From positions 62,001-126,000 of the forward strand of contig JAYPBC010000002.1 of assembly GCA_038124025.1 (NCBI GenBank): a stretch of DNA of 64,000 nucleotides. The letters are read 5' to 3'. Shown one piece after another: positions 52,540 through 61,698 of the stretch; within the stretch, counting starts at the first letter, position 1; each line of letters opens with the position of its first letter. The notes beneath the pieces are model-generated. The model was not told the DNA's origin. It searched no databases and saw only the letters and a list, made by a program, of their open reading frames with translations. This stretch comes from UBA1275 sp038124025. Lineage in GTDB: Bacteria; Bacteroidota; Rhodothermia; Balneolales; Balneolaceae. The translations under genes were made by a program, and so were the position numbers.

Positions 52540-53709
52540 ATGAGCGAACTAAGAGTAGCCCTATTCACTGGTAATTATAATCACATAAGAGATGGTGTAG
52601 CCCTAACATTGAATCGGTTAGTTCAGTACTTAGAGCAGCAAAACATACCTGTACTAATTTTTGCTCCTAGTGGACCGAATCCAGCAATAGTTCCTCATGA
52701 GGGTACGTTGAAGGTCACGCCTTCCATATCTATGCCCGTACCTGGTAGAAAGGAATATAGAGTAGCCACACATTTCCCCCGTACATTTCGGCGGCAGTTA
52801 GAGACATTTGAGCCTACTCTCATACACATAGCTACTCCCGATGGGCTTGGGATAGGCGCTTTGAATTGGGCAAAAAAGCGAAATATCCCAGTGGTTAGCT
52901 CCTATCATACTCATTTTTTGAGTTATGTGGATTATTATAAACTCTTTTTAGGACCGGTAAAATGGCCTTTTAAGAAGATGATGCAATGGTTCTATCCTCA
53001 ATGCCAGCGAGTGTATGTGCCGAGTCAATCCATGATTGATGAGTTAGGAGTTGAGGGAATAACGGGCGATATGAATATTTGGGCAAGGGGTATTGATACC
53101 CAACTTTTTAACCCGGAAAAAAGAGATCAACAATGGCGAAAAAAAATGGGTTTCGCTGAGGATGATATTGTAGTTAGTTTTGTTTCACGCTTAGTATGGG
53201 AAAAAGAATTGGGGACCTACATAAAAACTGTGCGACGAATGCAACAACAAAACCCTAAGGTTAGAGCATTAGTGGTCGGGGATGGGCCCGCAAAAGAAGA
53301 GGCGCAAATACAGTTACCCAATGGGGTTTTTACTGGATTTTGTTCGGGAGAAAACCTTGCTAGGGCCTATGCAAGTTCAGATTTATTTTTGTTCCCTTCC
53401 TACACAGAAACTTTTGGTAATGTAACCTTAGAAGCAATGGCGAGCGGAGTTCCTTGTCTGGTCGCAAATGCTATAGGCTCCTCATCCTTAGTTGTCGATG
53501 GAGAAAACGGCCGACTTGCTAGGTCTAGAGATATCGATGATTTTAGTAAGAAATTGGAGCAAATGATTTCGAATTTAGCTTCATTACAACAAATGGGGCA
53601 TCGCTCGCGTGAGTTTGCCTTAAAGTACCAGTGGGATCATATAAATGAATTACTAGTTGCTGATTATAGAACGGTGATTTCTGATTATCAGGGCAACAAG
53701 AACAAATAA
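52540..53709 (+). CDS. Glycosyltransferase family 4 (MgtA/diacylglycerol glucosyltransferase-like)
   Basis: GT-B retaining glycosyltransferase, 389 residues. The N-terminal domain starts RVALFTGNYNHIRDGVALTLNRL and includes SSYHTHFLSYVDYY, typical of lipid- or alpha-glycosyl GT4 enzymes. The C-terminal donor site has VVGDGPAKE and the EX7E motif region FLFPSYTETFGNVTLEAMASGVPCLV. Position just upstream of a second glycosyltransferase and spt suggests the acceptor is a lipid, possibly ceramide or diacylglycerol. No signal peptide; it should act at the cytoplasmic membrane face. Confidence 0.85.
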   Translation: MSELRVALFTGNYNHIRDGVALTLNRLVQYLEQQNIPVLIFAPSGPNPAIVPHEGTLKVTPSISMPVPGRKEYRVATHFPRTFRRQLETFEPTLIHIATPDGLGIGALNWAKKRNIPVVSSYHTHFLSYVDYYKLFLGPVKWPFKKMMQWFYPQCQRVYVPSQSMIDELGVEGITGDMNIWARGIDTQLFNPEKRDQQWRKKMGFAEDDIVVSFVSRLVWEKELGTYIKTVRRMQQQNPKVRALVVGDGPAKEEAQIQLPNGVFTGFCSGENLARAYASSDLFLFPSYTETFGNVTLEAMASGVPCLVANAIGSSSLVVDGENGRLARSRDIDDFSKKLEQMISNLASLQQMGHRSREFALKYQWDHINELLVADYRTVISDYQGNKNK

Positions 53710-53732
53710 CTCCCCTACAGTAGAAACAAATT

Positions 53733-54959
53733 ATGTCCCATTCCCCCCTTAAAGTACTCTACATTTCGCATTCGCATCCTCCGGATCATGCACCTCTTGA
53801 AAATATGGGAGGAATGCAACGCGTTAGTATGCAACTTGTTCAAGCTCTTGAGAATAAACCTTCGGTGGAAATACAGACCATTATACAAAAGGCACCATGG
53901 AAAGGTATCGAGTGGAGAACCTTACTATTTTTGTTAAAATTACGGCGCCAGATCCCCCGTTTTGTGAATGCATATAATCCAGATGTAATATTATTTTCTT
54001 CTATGGTTACGGCTAGTATGGTCAGGTGGTTAAAAAATAAGGTATCGATGCCTATGGTAACCATTAATCATGGTCAGGATGTGACGATGCCGTATCGATG
54101 GTATCAGAATCATGTAAGCCGAGTTTTACGTGATTTAGACGGGGTGATATCAGTGTCACAGGCAACCAAAAAGGCTTGTATCGAACGAGGTATGAATCCT
54201 GAAAAAGGTGTTGCTCTACCCAATGGGATTCAAATAGAAGATTTGTTACCAACCGATGCGGATTATATGAACCCGGTTCATGTTGAGAAGACCTTAGCCT
54301 TAGAATCTCATGACGCCATAGAAGAAATAAAAGGGCTAAAAAGGGCAGCAAAAAAAGAATTGGGCGAATACATTAACATCAACCTGTTGGATAAACCCAT
54401 TTTACTTTCGGTGGGTCGACAGGTGCCTAGAAAAGGGCATGCTTGGTTTATTGAAAAGGTGCTTACCCAGCTGAATCATCCATGTCATTACCTGTTAATT
54501 GGAGATGGTCCAGAGCGGGTGAACATTTATCAAGCAGTCCAAGGGAACGCCGATTTACTAGCTGAAAAAAATATTCATGTGCACATACTGGGCCGTAAAT
54601 CGGATCATTGGGTTCATAAAGCCTACACTGCTGCGGACATTTTTATGATGCCTAATGTGAGAGTAGAGGGAGACATGGAAGGCTTTGGTATCGTATTATT
54701 AGAAGCAAACCTACATTTTACCCCCGTATTTTGTTCGGATTTAGAGGGAATGAAAGATGTAGTAAAGCAAGGAGTTAACGGGATTAAAGTGCAGAGTGAA
54801 GACTCAAAAGAGTATGTAATGGAATTAGAGAAACTTCTTAGCAGTGACGCATTATTATCTACTTCATTAATGGGTTGCCGATATGTGTGGGAAAATTTCC
54901 AGTGGGATAAGGTAGCAGAGCAATATATTAAGTATCTTACCGAGGTCAATGCCGTATAA
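53733..54959 (+). CDS. Glycosyltransferase family 4
   Basis: GT-B enzyme of 408 residues, 23 bases after the previous one and so probably in the same operon. The N-terminus LKVLYISHSHPPDHAPLENMGGMQRVSMQL has the GG-rich acceptor-site loop of GT4. The C-terminal half has LLSVGRQVPRKGHAWFIEK, LLIGDGPERV and the DIFMMPNVRVEGDMEGFGIVLLEAN motif. It could add a second sugar to the lipid made by its neighbour. Donor and acceptor cannot be read from the sequence. Confidence 0.85.
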   Translation: MSHSPLKVLYISHSHPPDHAPLENMGGMQRVSMQLVQALENKPSVEIQTIIQKAPWKGIEWRTLLFLLKLRRQIPRFVNAYNPDVILFSSMVTASMVRWLKNKVSMPMVTINHGQDVTMPYRWYQNHVSRVLRDLDGVISVSQATKKACIERGMNPEKGVALPNGIQIEDLLPTDADYMNPVHVEKTLALESHDAIEEIKGLKRAAKKELGEYININLLDKPILLSVGRQVPRKGHAWFIEKVLTQLNHPCHYLLIGDGPERVNIYQAVQGNADLLAEKNIHVHILGRKSDHWVHKAYTAADIFMMPNVRVEGDMEGFGIVLLEANLHFTPVFCSDLEGMKDVVKQGVNGIKVQSEDSKEYVMELEKLLSSDALLSTSLMGCRYVWENFQWDKVAEQYIKYLTEVNAV

Positions 54960-55091
54960 CGGCCGAATGATATGTCAGTATACCATCTGTGTCTATGAAT
55001 GCTTCTAATTGTATTTTGAACAAGAATATTATCGCAGATTGAAACCAAACCAGACCGCAATTTAAGCGTCAACAACTCAAGGAACGTTTAT

Positions 55092-55119
55092 TTGATAGCT
55101 CGGTTATACTGATTATATT
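55092..55119 (+). promoter_or_regulatory. Predicted promoter of spt
   Basis: TTGATA at 55092-55097, a 16-base spacer and TATATT at 55114-55119, 32 bases before the spt ATG. It matches the pattern seen before pyrG, lrp and the tRNA. Confidence 0.5.
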
Positions 55120-55151
55120 GCAACATTTACTACGAAATTGATATTTATTGA

Positions 55152-56387
55152 ATGGCTGAAACACAACCCCTAGTACGGTCAGATATTTTCGACAAAGCCT
55201 TCGGATATACCAAAGCCGATGAAGTTAAAGCTCTGGGCCTCTATCCCTATTTCAAACCATTAGAGGCCACTGACGGGACTATTGTAGAAATAGAAGGCAA
55301 TGAGGTTATTATGGCTGGCTCAAATAATTATTTGGGTCTGACTAACGATCAACGGACCATAGATGCTGCACAAGCAGCCATAGTGAAGTATGGTACGGGT
55401 TGTACAGGATCTAGGTACCTTAATGGTACACTCGACATTCATATTGAGTTGGAGGAACGACTTGCGGATTTCATGAATAAAGAATCTTGCGTGTTATTTA
55501 GTACTGGATATCAGACCAATGAGGGCTCGATTCAAACCATTGCGGGCAGAAATGATGTTATTTTTTCTGACAAAGATAATCATGCTTGTATAGTAGTTGG
55601 TACCCAATGCTCAGTTGCAAAAACCATGCGTTACAATCATAATGACATGGATCATTTGCGAAGACTTTTAGAAAAAACTGATCCGGATGCGGGGAAGATT
55701 ATCATAAGCGACGGTGTGTTCTCAATGTCGGGTACACTAGCAAAAATACCTGAATTATTAACCCTGGCCAAGGAGTTTGGGGCTCGTCTCTATTTAGATG
55801 ACGCTCATGCTGTAGGGGTAATCGGAGAAGGAGGTAGAGGATCAGCTTCTACTTTTGGTTTGTTAGAGGAAGTAGATTTGATTAGTGGTACTTTTTCAAA
55901 GTCATTTGCATCTCTAGGTGGCTTTCTGGTAGGTCAACGTGAGGTTGTAGAATATATCCGCCACCACTCACCAGCTCATATTTTTAGTGCTTCAATGCCT
56001 CCAGCGAATGTTGCGACCGTTCTTAAAGCAATGGATATAATGGCAGAGGAGCCTTGGAGATTGAGTAGGTTGAACGAAATTTCAACCTATATGCGCACGG
56101 AATTGCGAAAACTAGGATTCAACGTCTGGACCTCTGAAACTCCAATTATTCCTATTGTTATTGGTGAAATGATGCTTTGCTTCCAATTTTGGAAAGATCT
56201 TTTTGAGGCTGGTGTATATACTAATGCGGTTATCCCACCGGCGGTTCCCCAAGGCCAATCCTTGCTGCGAACAAGTTATATGGCTTCGCATACGGATGAA
56301 CATTTAGATCGAATATTAGAGGCTTTTAGAAAAGTTGGATTAAAACATGGAATCATTGATCAAAACGGAAATTCTCTAGTTTCCTAA
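55152..56387 (+). CDS. spt: Serine palmitoyltransferase (alpha-oxoamine synthase family)
   Basis: PLP-dependent condensation of L-serine with an acyl-CoA or acyl-ACP to 3-ketosphinganine, the first step of sphingolipid synthesis. Family motifs are GSNNYLGLT (about 56-64), GTGCTGSRYLNGT, LDDAHAVGVIGEGGRG and the PLP lysine Lys250 in GTFSKSFASLGG. Length is 411 residues. The N-terminal extension and the GYTKADEVKALGLYPYFKPLE region resemble soluble bacterial SPT. 2-amino-3-ketobutyrate ligase (Kbl) is the main alternative, but the adjacent GNAT gene and glycosyltransferases favour SPT. Confidence 0.85.
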   Translation: MAETQPLVRSDIFDKAFGYTKADEVKALGLYPYFKPLEATDGTIVEIEGNEVIMAGSNNYLGLTNDQRTIDAAQAAIVKYGTGCTGSRYLNGTLDIHIELEERLADFMNKESCVLFSTGYQTNEGSIQTIAGRNDVIFSDKDNHACIVVGTQCSVAKTMRYNHNDMDHLRRLLEKTDPDAGKIIISDGVFSMSGTLAKIPELLTLAKEFGARLYLDDAHAVGVIGEGGRGSASTFGLLEEVDLISGTFSKSFASLGGFLVGQREVVEYIRHHSPAHIFSASMPPANVATVLKAMDIMAEEPWRLSRLNEISTYMRTELRKLGFNVWTSETPIIPIVIGEMMLCFQFWKDLFEAGVYTNAVIPPAVPQGQSLLRTSYMASHTDEHLDRILEAFRKVGLKHGIIDQNGNSLVS

Positions 56388-56388
56388 G

Positions 56389-57519
56389 ATGAGCATGGCT
56401 GCAAGTAGTGTAACCTTTGTAAGTACCGAAGCCGAAACAAAGGAATTTATTGAATTTCTGTACACTCATTACATGACCGACGGCTTTTTTGTGCCTCCAT
56501 TGCGTCAGGAGCAACATAAGCTAATAAATAAACAGAAGAATCCGTTCTTCAAACAAGCGAGGATGGCCATGTTTTTGGCTCATCATGACGGTAAAATAGC
56601 GGGTAGAATTGCGGCAGTAGTGGATGATCGTTTCAACCAGCAGCATGGATTGAATACCGGTCATTTTGCGTTTTTTGAATGTATTGATTATCAACCAACG
56701 GCCGACTTATTATTTCGTGTAGCGGAGGACTGGTTAAGGGGGCAGGGAGTTGAGGAAGTACTGGGCCCAACAAATCCTGGGATGATGGATGTATTAGGCT
56801 TTTTAGTAGATGGGTTCGATAAATATCCCTACATCATGATGCCTTATTCTAAGCCCTATTATGAAAAACTTGCTCTGAGTGCCGGTTATGAAGGAGTCCG
56901 TGACTTATTGGCTTTTGTACTCGATGAATCAAATGTAGATTTTGATCGCATGCGCAAAGCAAAGAGCATGATTATGAGACGATATCCCCAAATACATATT
57001 CGCCCTGTATCACTCAAAAATATTGATGAGGAAGTTAAGATAGTACGGGACATATATAACGAAGCTTGGAAAAATAATTGGGGGTTTTTACCGCTTAGTC
57101 TTGAAGAAATTAAAGGGCTTGCCAAAGAGTTTAAAATGATTTTAGACGAAGATTTTGCTCATGTAGCAGAATGGGAAGGTAAACCAGTTGGTTTTTCTAT
57201 AGCACTCCCCGATCTAAATCAGGTTTTTAAGAACATGAATGGAAACTTATATCCTTTTGGTTTTATCAAGTTTCTATGGGGAAAACGTAAAATTAATCGA
57301 ATAAGAACCGCTTTGATGGGTATTCTTCCTGAGTTTCAAGGCAAGGGAATTGATGCGCTTTTCCATCAAAGAACCATAGAGTTCGCCCTTGAAAGAAATT
57401 TTGTCGAGTCTGAATTGAGTTGGGTTTTAGATAACAATACAGAGATGATTCATCTGGCCCAACGTCTGGGCGCGAGAATAGATAAGCGATATCGAATGTA
57501 TGCAAAGAAATTATATTAA
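56389..57519 (+). CDS. GNAT-family acyltransferase, candidate bacterial ceramide synthase
   Basis: A large GNAT protein, 376 residues, starting 1 base after the spt stop codon. It has an N-terminal half with VPPLRQEQHKLINKQKNPFFKQA and GPTNPGMMDVLGFLVDG, and a C-terminal GNAT core with the PEFQGKGIDALFHQ acetyl-CoA-type loop and WVLDNNTEMIHLAQRLGARIDKRYRMYAKK. The bacterial ceramide synthase of Caulobacter is a GNAT-like protein encoded near spt, so N-acylation of sphinganine or ketosphinganine is the likely reaction. The assignment rests on context and overall pattern, not on a search. Confidence 0.8.
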   Translation: MSMAASSVTFVSTEAETKEFIEFLYTHYMTDGFFVPPLRQEQHKLINKQKNPFFKQARMAMFLAHHDGKIAGRIAAVVDDRFNQQHGLNTGHFAFFECIDYQPTADLLFRVAEDWLRGQGVEEVLGPTNPGMMDVLGFLVDGFDKYPYIMMPYSKPYYEKLALSAGYEGVRDLLAFVLDESNVDFDRMRKAKSMIMRRYPQIHIRPVSLKNIDEEVKIVRDIYNEAWKNNWGFLPLSLEEIKGLAKEFKMILDEDFAHVAEWEGKPVGFSIALPDLNQVFKNMNGNLYPFGFIKFLWGKRKINRIRTALMGILPEFQGKGIDALFHQRTIEFALERNFVESELSWVLDNNTEMIHLAQRLGARIDKRYRMYAKKLY

Positions 57520-57574
57520 CTAATAACCACTCCATTTTTAGATGGGGTAGAACTTCATTCACCAAATAATAATC

Positions 57575-58960
57575 ATGTACCGAATAGAAAAAGATTCAAT
57601 GGGGGAAGTTAAAGTCCCTGAAAACGCTAAATATGGAGCACAAACACAAAGAGCACATGATAATTTCCCTATAAGTGGGATTCGGTTTACTCGGGCATTT
57701 ATAAAGGCTCTTGGAATTGTCAAGAAAAATGCAGCACAGGTAAATGCCGATTTGGGAACCTTAGATGTCGAGATATCGAAGGCTATTCAGTTAGCTGCAC
57801 AAGAAATTATTGATGGTAAACATGACTCAGAGTTCGTTCTAGATATATTTCAAACGGGTTCAGGAACCTCAAGTAACATGAATACCAATGAGGTTGTGGC
57901 TAGACTGGCTAACGAATCTTTTCCTAATCTAACTATCCCGGTACATCCAAATGACCACGTTAACTTTGGCCAAAGCTCTAATGACGTTATACCAACTACA
58001 ATCAGAATTGCTGCGGTGATTGAATTAAAAGAAAAGTTAATACCAGCATTACAACACTTAGCATTGACCTTCGAACATAAAGGTTCTGAGTATGAACATG
58101 TGGTTAAAACCGGAAGAACCCATTTGATGGATGCAATGCCGATTACCATTGCTCAACAATTTGGTGGATATGCCCGACAACTGCGTTTAGGAGTCAATCG
58201 TGTTCAGGATGCAATGATTCGTTTATCAGAATTACCGCAAGGAGGAACAGCCGTAGGAACTGGTATTAACACGCACCCAAATTTTGGGGTTGAATTTGCG
58301 CGAAAAGTCACCAAGCAAACAGCGGTATCATTTAAAGAAGCTGAAAATCACTTTGAAGCTCAAGCTACGGTTGATGCCCCAGTCGAAATGAGTGCTCAAT
58401 TAAAGACTATTGCTGTTGGAATGTTGAAAATGGCCAATGATTTACGGTGGATGAATTCTGGCCCAAATAGTGGTTTAGGTGAGATTCAGTTGGCCGCTCT
58501 ACAGCCAGGCTCATCGATCATGCCAGGCAAAGTAAATCCAGTTATTGAAGAATCTGTGGCTATGGTATGTGCGCAGGTTATGGGTAACGATCTTACGGTA
58601 TCAGTGGCGGGGCAATCAGGAAATTTTGAGCTCAATGTGATGCTCCCTGTAGTTGCTCACAATCTACTTGAATCGATTGAGCTTTTAACAAATGCCGCAA
58701 ACAATTTGGCTGATAGGTCGGTTTCTCGATTAACTATTCGAGAAGACGTTATCGCCGATAAAGTAGGTAAAAACCCAATTTTGGTTACGGCACTCAATCC
58801 TATTATTGGGTATGATTTGGCCGCTAAAATTGCAAAAAAAGCCTACGCAGAGGGTCGTGCCTTGAAAGAAGTAGCTAAGGAAATGACGGATTTGTCTGAT
58901 CAGGACTTGGATGCAGCACTAGATCCCATGAAGATGACCCGGGGTGGTTTTACGGAATAG
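57575..58960 (+). CDS. fumC: Fumarate hydratase class II
   Basis: Iron-independent fumarase of the TCA cycle, fumarate plus water to malate. Motifs are GSGTSSNMNTNEV, HPNDHVNFGQSSNDVIPT, GRTHLMDAMP and the signature GSSIMPGKVNPVIEES (about 311-326), whose serine is the catalytic residue of the superfamily. Length, 461 residues, is standard. It follows the GNAT gene by 55 bases on the same strand. A weak long-loop hairpin follows. Confidence 0.96.
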   Translation: MYRIEKDSMGEVKVPENAKYGAQTQRAHDNFPISGIRFTRAFIKALGIVKKNAAQVNADLGTLDVEISKAIQLAAQEIIDGKHDSEFVLDIFQTGSGTSSNMNTNEVVARLANESFPNLTIPVHPNDHVNFGQSSNDVIPTTIRIAAVIELKEKLIPALQHLALTFEHKGSEYEHVVKTGRTHLMDAMPITIAQQFGGYARQLRLGVNRVQDAMIRLSELPQGGTAVGTGINTHPNFGVEFARKVTKQTAVSFKEAENHFEAQATVDAPVEMSAQLKTIAVGMLKMANDLRWMNSGPNSGLGEIQLAALQPGSSIMPGKVNPVIEESVAMVCAQVMGNDLTVSVAGQSGNFELNVMLPVVAHNLLESIELLTNAANNLADRSVSRLTIREDVIADKVGKNPILVTALNPIIGYDLAAKIAKKAYAEGRALKEVAKEMTDLSDQDLDAALDPMKMTRGGFTE

Positions 58961-58976
58961 CTAAAAAGGCAGGAAG

Positions 58977-59042
58977 GTATTTCATAAGCTAAGTTATACC
59001 TAGCAAAGCGTTTACAGATTAGTAAGCTGAAATACTTTTTTT
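58977..59042 (+). terminator. Possible terminator after fumC
   Basis: GTATTTCA (58977-58984) is complementary to TGAAATAC (59028-59035), followed by seven T residues, but the loop is 43 bases long and the stem is AT-rich. The support is weak. The remaining bases up to 59135 hold no clear promoter. Confidence 0.35.
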
Positions 59043-59135
59043 GGAGGTTTCAGAACATTATATTGTTATGCTGTAATATGGTCACAGGAGAAAAGATTAA
59101 TATCTGAATAACTGTGCGTAAAGCTAACCATTAGA

Positions 59136-61574
59136 ATGTCTAAAGTTTCAACTCAAAAAAAGCGTGCTCGTTTTTCCAAAAAAAGAAAAGAGGAAATCTT
59201 AAAGGATTACCGCTTAGGTTGGCTTAGTAGGCATGTATCGGTTTTGGGTAGAAAAGAAGTGCTATCGGGTAAAGCTAAGTTTGGAATATTTGGCGATGGG
59301 AAAGAGCTACCACAATTAGCGATGGCTAAAGTATTCGAGAACGGTGATTTCCGGAGTGGATATTACCGAGATCAAACATTTATGTTTGCTATTGGAGAAG
59401 CTACATTAACCCAATTTTTTGCCCAATTATATGCTCATCCCGATGTGCAGGAAGATCCATTTTCAGCAGGAAGGCAAATGAATTCTCATTTTGGGTCACG
59501 CTTAATAGATGAAGAAGGGAGTTGGGTCGAACAGGTTAGTCGGAAGAATTCTGTATCAGGAATTTCCCCTACAGCTGGACAAATGGCTCGCATCACTGGT
59601 TTAGCACAAGCTTCTAAGATTTATCGGAGTCAAAAAAAGTTGCAATTCGGAAAATGGAAGAAATTTTCCAACAAGGGCAATGAAGTTGTATTTGGTACTA
59701 TTGGGGATGCGAGTACGTCTGAAGGCGTTTTTTGGGAAACCATGAATACACTTGGAGTATTACAAGCCCCAGCGGTTATCTCAGTTTGGGACGATGGATA
59801 TGGAATAAGTGTTCCTAAGAAGTTTCAGACTACAAAAGAGAGTATTTCTGAAGCGTTAAGTGGGATGCAGCATGATCCATCCACCAATGGGATTGAGATA
59901 CTGAAGGTGAAAGGGTGGGATTATGAGGATTTAATTGATACCTACACCAAAGCGACTGAATTAGCTCGTAGCGAGCATGTGCCCGTACTTATTCATGTGG
60001 AAGAACTCACACAACCTTTAGGGCATTCTAGTTCAGGTTCACATGAGAGGTATAAAACAAAAGAACGCCTAGAATGGGAGAGTGATTATTGTTGTCTCCA
60101 ACAATTCAGAAAATGGATTCTGGCCAAGAAAATTGCGACCGAAACAGAGCTGGATTCTTTAGAATTAGAAGCCCAGCAGGAGGCCCTGGCAGCGAAGCAG
60201 CTAGCATGGCAGCAGTATATTGGACCTATCAAACAGGAACGAGACTTTATTCTTTCATTACTACATTCATTGAAGGAAGAATTGCTGAACACACGAAAAG
60301 AGATGATGGCTTCTATTGAAGCAATCATGCGGCGCTTGAAATCCACTCCAAACCCAATTCGAAAAGATATTGTATCAAGTATTCATAAGGCATTACGAAG
60401 TTTAGGTACTTATGAATCAACATCGAAAGAGCAGTTGGTTAGTTGGTTAGAGGATCTTAAAATAACTACTCAAGATCGCTACCACTCACACTTGTATAGC
60501 CAGAGCCCCAATTCACCACTTCAAGTAAAACACATTGCTCCTAGTTATGATGATAAACCAATCAAGGTCGATGGCCGAATCGTAATCAGAGATAATTTTA
60601 GAGCGCTATTTGACAAATATCCTGAACTTCTCACTTTTGGTGAAGACGTAGGGGTACTGGGTGATGTTAATAAAGGGCTGGAGGGGCTACAGGAAGAGTT
60701 TGGAGATTCTCGGGTAATGGATACTGGAATACGAGAGGCAACTATCATTGGCCAAGGTATTGGGATGGCTATTCGAGGTCTTCGTCCAATTCCTGAAATT
60801 CAATACCTAGACTATATTTATTATGCTTTATTTGTGTTATCTGATGATTTAGCCACTCTTAGATACAGGACCAAGGGTGGACAGGCATCTCCTGTGATTA
60901 TTAGAACACGAGGTCACCGGTTGGAAGGAATATGGCACTCGGGCTCCCCTATGGCCACGTTGTTAGGAAGTTTACGCGGTGTTCACCTTTGTGTACCTAG
61001 AAATTTAACCGAAGCAGCTGGAATGTATAACACCTTACTAAAAGGTGATGATCCCGCTATTATGGTGGAGCCACTAAATGGGTACCGACTAAAAGAAGAT
61101 TTGCCTAATAATCTTGGTGAGTTTACTATTCCGTTGGGGATATCGAGTTTACTCACTGAAGGTGATGACCTAACCTTAGTTTCCTATGGGGCCACACTAA
61201 ATATTGCCAAAGAAGTTGTCTCTGACTTAAAAAAAATGGGAATTGGGGTTGATTTAATTGACCTTCGGACTTTACTCCCATTTGATCTTAACGGGCTTAT
61301 TCGAGAATCACTCAGTAAAACCAATAAACTTCTTATTGTCGATGAAGATGTGCCTGGCGGAGCTTCGGCTTACATACTTCAAAACGTGTTGCAGCAACAA
61401 AAAGGATTCTATTTGTTAGATGCTGCTCCAGTTTGCCTATCTGCAAAGGCTCATCGTCCTGCATATTCTTCAGACGGGGATTACTTCAGCAAACCCAACG
61501 CGGAGGATATCTTCAATGCAGCTTACGAAATTATGCAGGAAACTAATCCCGAAGCATTTCCACCCTTATTTTAG
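59136..61574 (+). CDS. 2-oxoacid dehydrogenase E1, fused alpha and beta subunits
   Basis: Thiamine-diphosphate E1 of a pyruvate or branched-chain 2-oxoacid dehydrogenase complex, 812 residues. The alpha half (about 1-330) has RDQTFMFAIGE and the TPP-binding segment GDASTSEGVFWETMNTLGVLQAPAVISVWDDGYGISVP. A helical linker (about 330-475) joins it to the beta half, with FGEDVGVLGDVNKGLEGLQEEFG and PIPEIQYLDYIYYALFVLSDD. E2 and E3 genes are not in the window. The ATG at 59136 is retained; the AGGAG at 59086-59090 lies too far upstream to be its ribosome-binding site. Confidence 0.92.
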   Translation: MSKVSTQKKRARFSKKRKEEILKDYRLGWLSRHVSVLGRKEVLSGKAKFGIFGDGKELPQLAMAKVFENGDFRSGYYRDQTFMFAIGEATLTQFFAQLYAHPDVQEDPFSAGRQMNSHFGSRLIDEEGSWVEQVSRKNSVSGISPTAGQMARITGLAQASKIYRSQKKLQFGKWKKFSNKGNEVVFGTIGDASTSEGVFWETMNTLGVLQAPAVISVWDDGYGISVPKKFQTTKESISEALSGMQHDPSTNGIEILKVKGWDYEDLIDTYTKATELARSEHVPVLIHVEELTQPLGHSSSGSHERYKTKERLEWESDYCCLQQFRKWILAKKIATETELDSLELEAQQEALAAKQLAWQQYIGPIKQERDFILSLLHSLKEELLNTRKEMMASIEAIMRRLKSTPNPIRKDIVSSIHKALRSLGTYESTSKEQLVSWLEDLKITTQDRYHSHLYSQSPNSPLQVKHIAPSYDDKPIKVDGRIVIRDNFRALFDKYPELLTFGEDVGVLGDVNKGLEGLQEEFGDSRVMDTGIREATIIGQGIGMAIRGLRPIPEIQYLDYIYYALFVLSDDLATLRYRTKGGQASPVIIRTRGHRLEGIWHSGSPMATLLGSLRGVHLCVPRNLTEAAGMYNTLLKGDDPAIMVEPLNGYRLKEDLPNNLGEFTIPLGISSLLTEGDDLTLVSYGATLNIAKEVVSDLKKMGIGVDLIDLRTLLPFDLNGLIRESLSKTNKLLIVDEDVPGGASAYILQNVLQQQKGFYLLDAAPVCLSAKAHRPAYSSDGDYFSKPNAEDIFNAAYEIMQETNPEAFPPLF

Positions 61575-61698
61575 TTTCGTTCGGTATCACTCGGTCATTT
61601 AATGTTTGACCCTCGATTCTTACAGCAAAAATTTTATTGCTAGCATTGGTCCCGACTATACTCTGCGGCAATGTTTGAGAGTAATATGTATAAGCCAA

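Noticed and set aside
54623..55075. 150-codon minus-strand open frame
   Set aside because: It overlaps the 3' end of the second glycosyltransferase gene in antisense and has no domain-like pattern; a shadow.
59086..59090. AGGAG as ribosome-binding site of the E1 gene
   Set aside because: It is about 45 bases before the ATG and stop codons lie between, so no earlier start exists.
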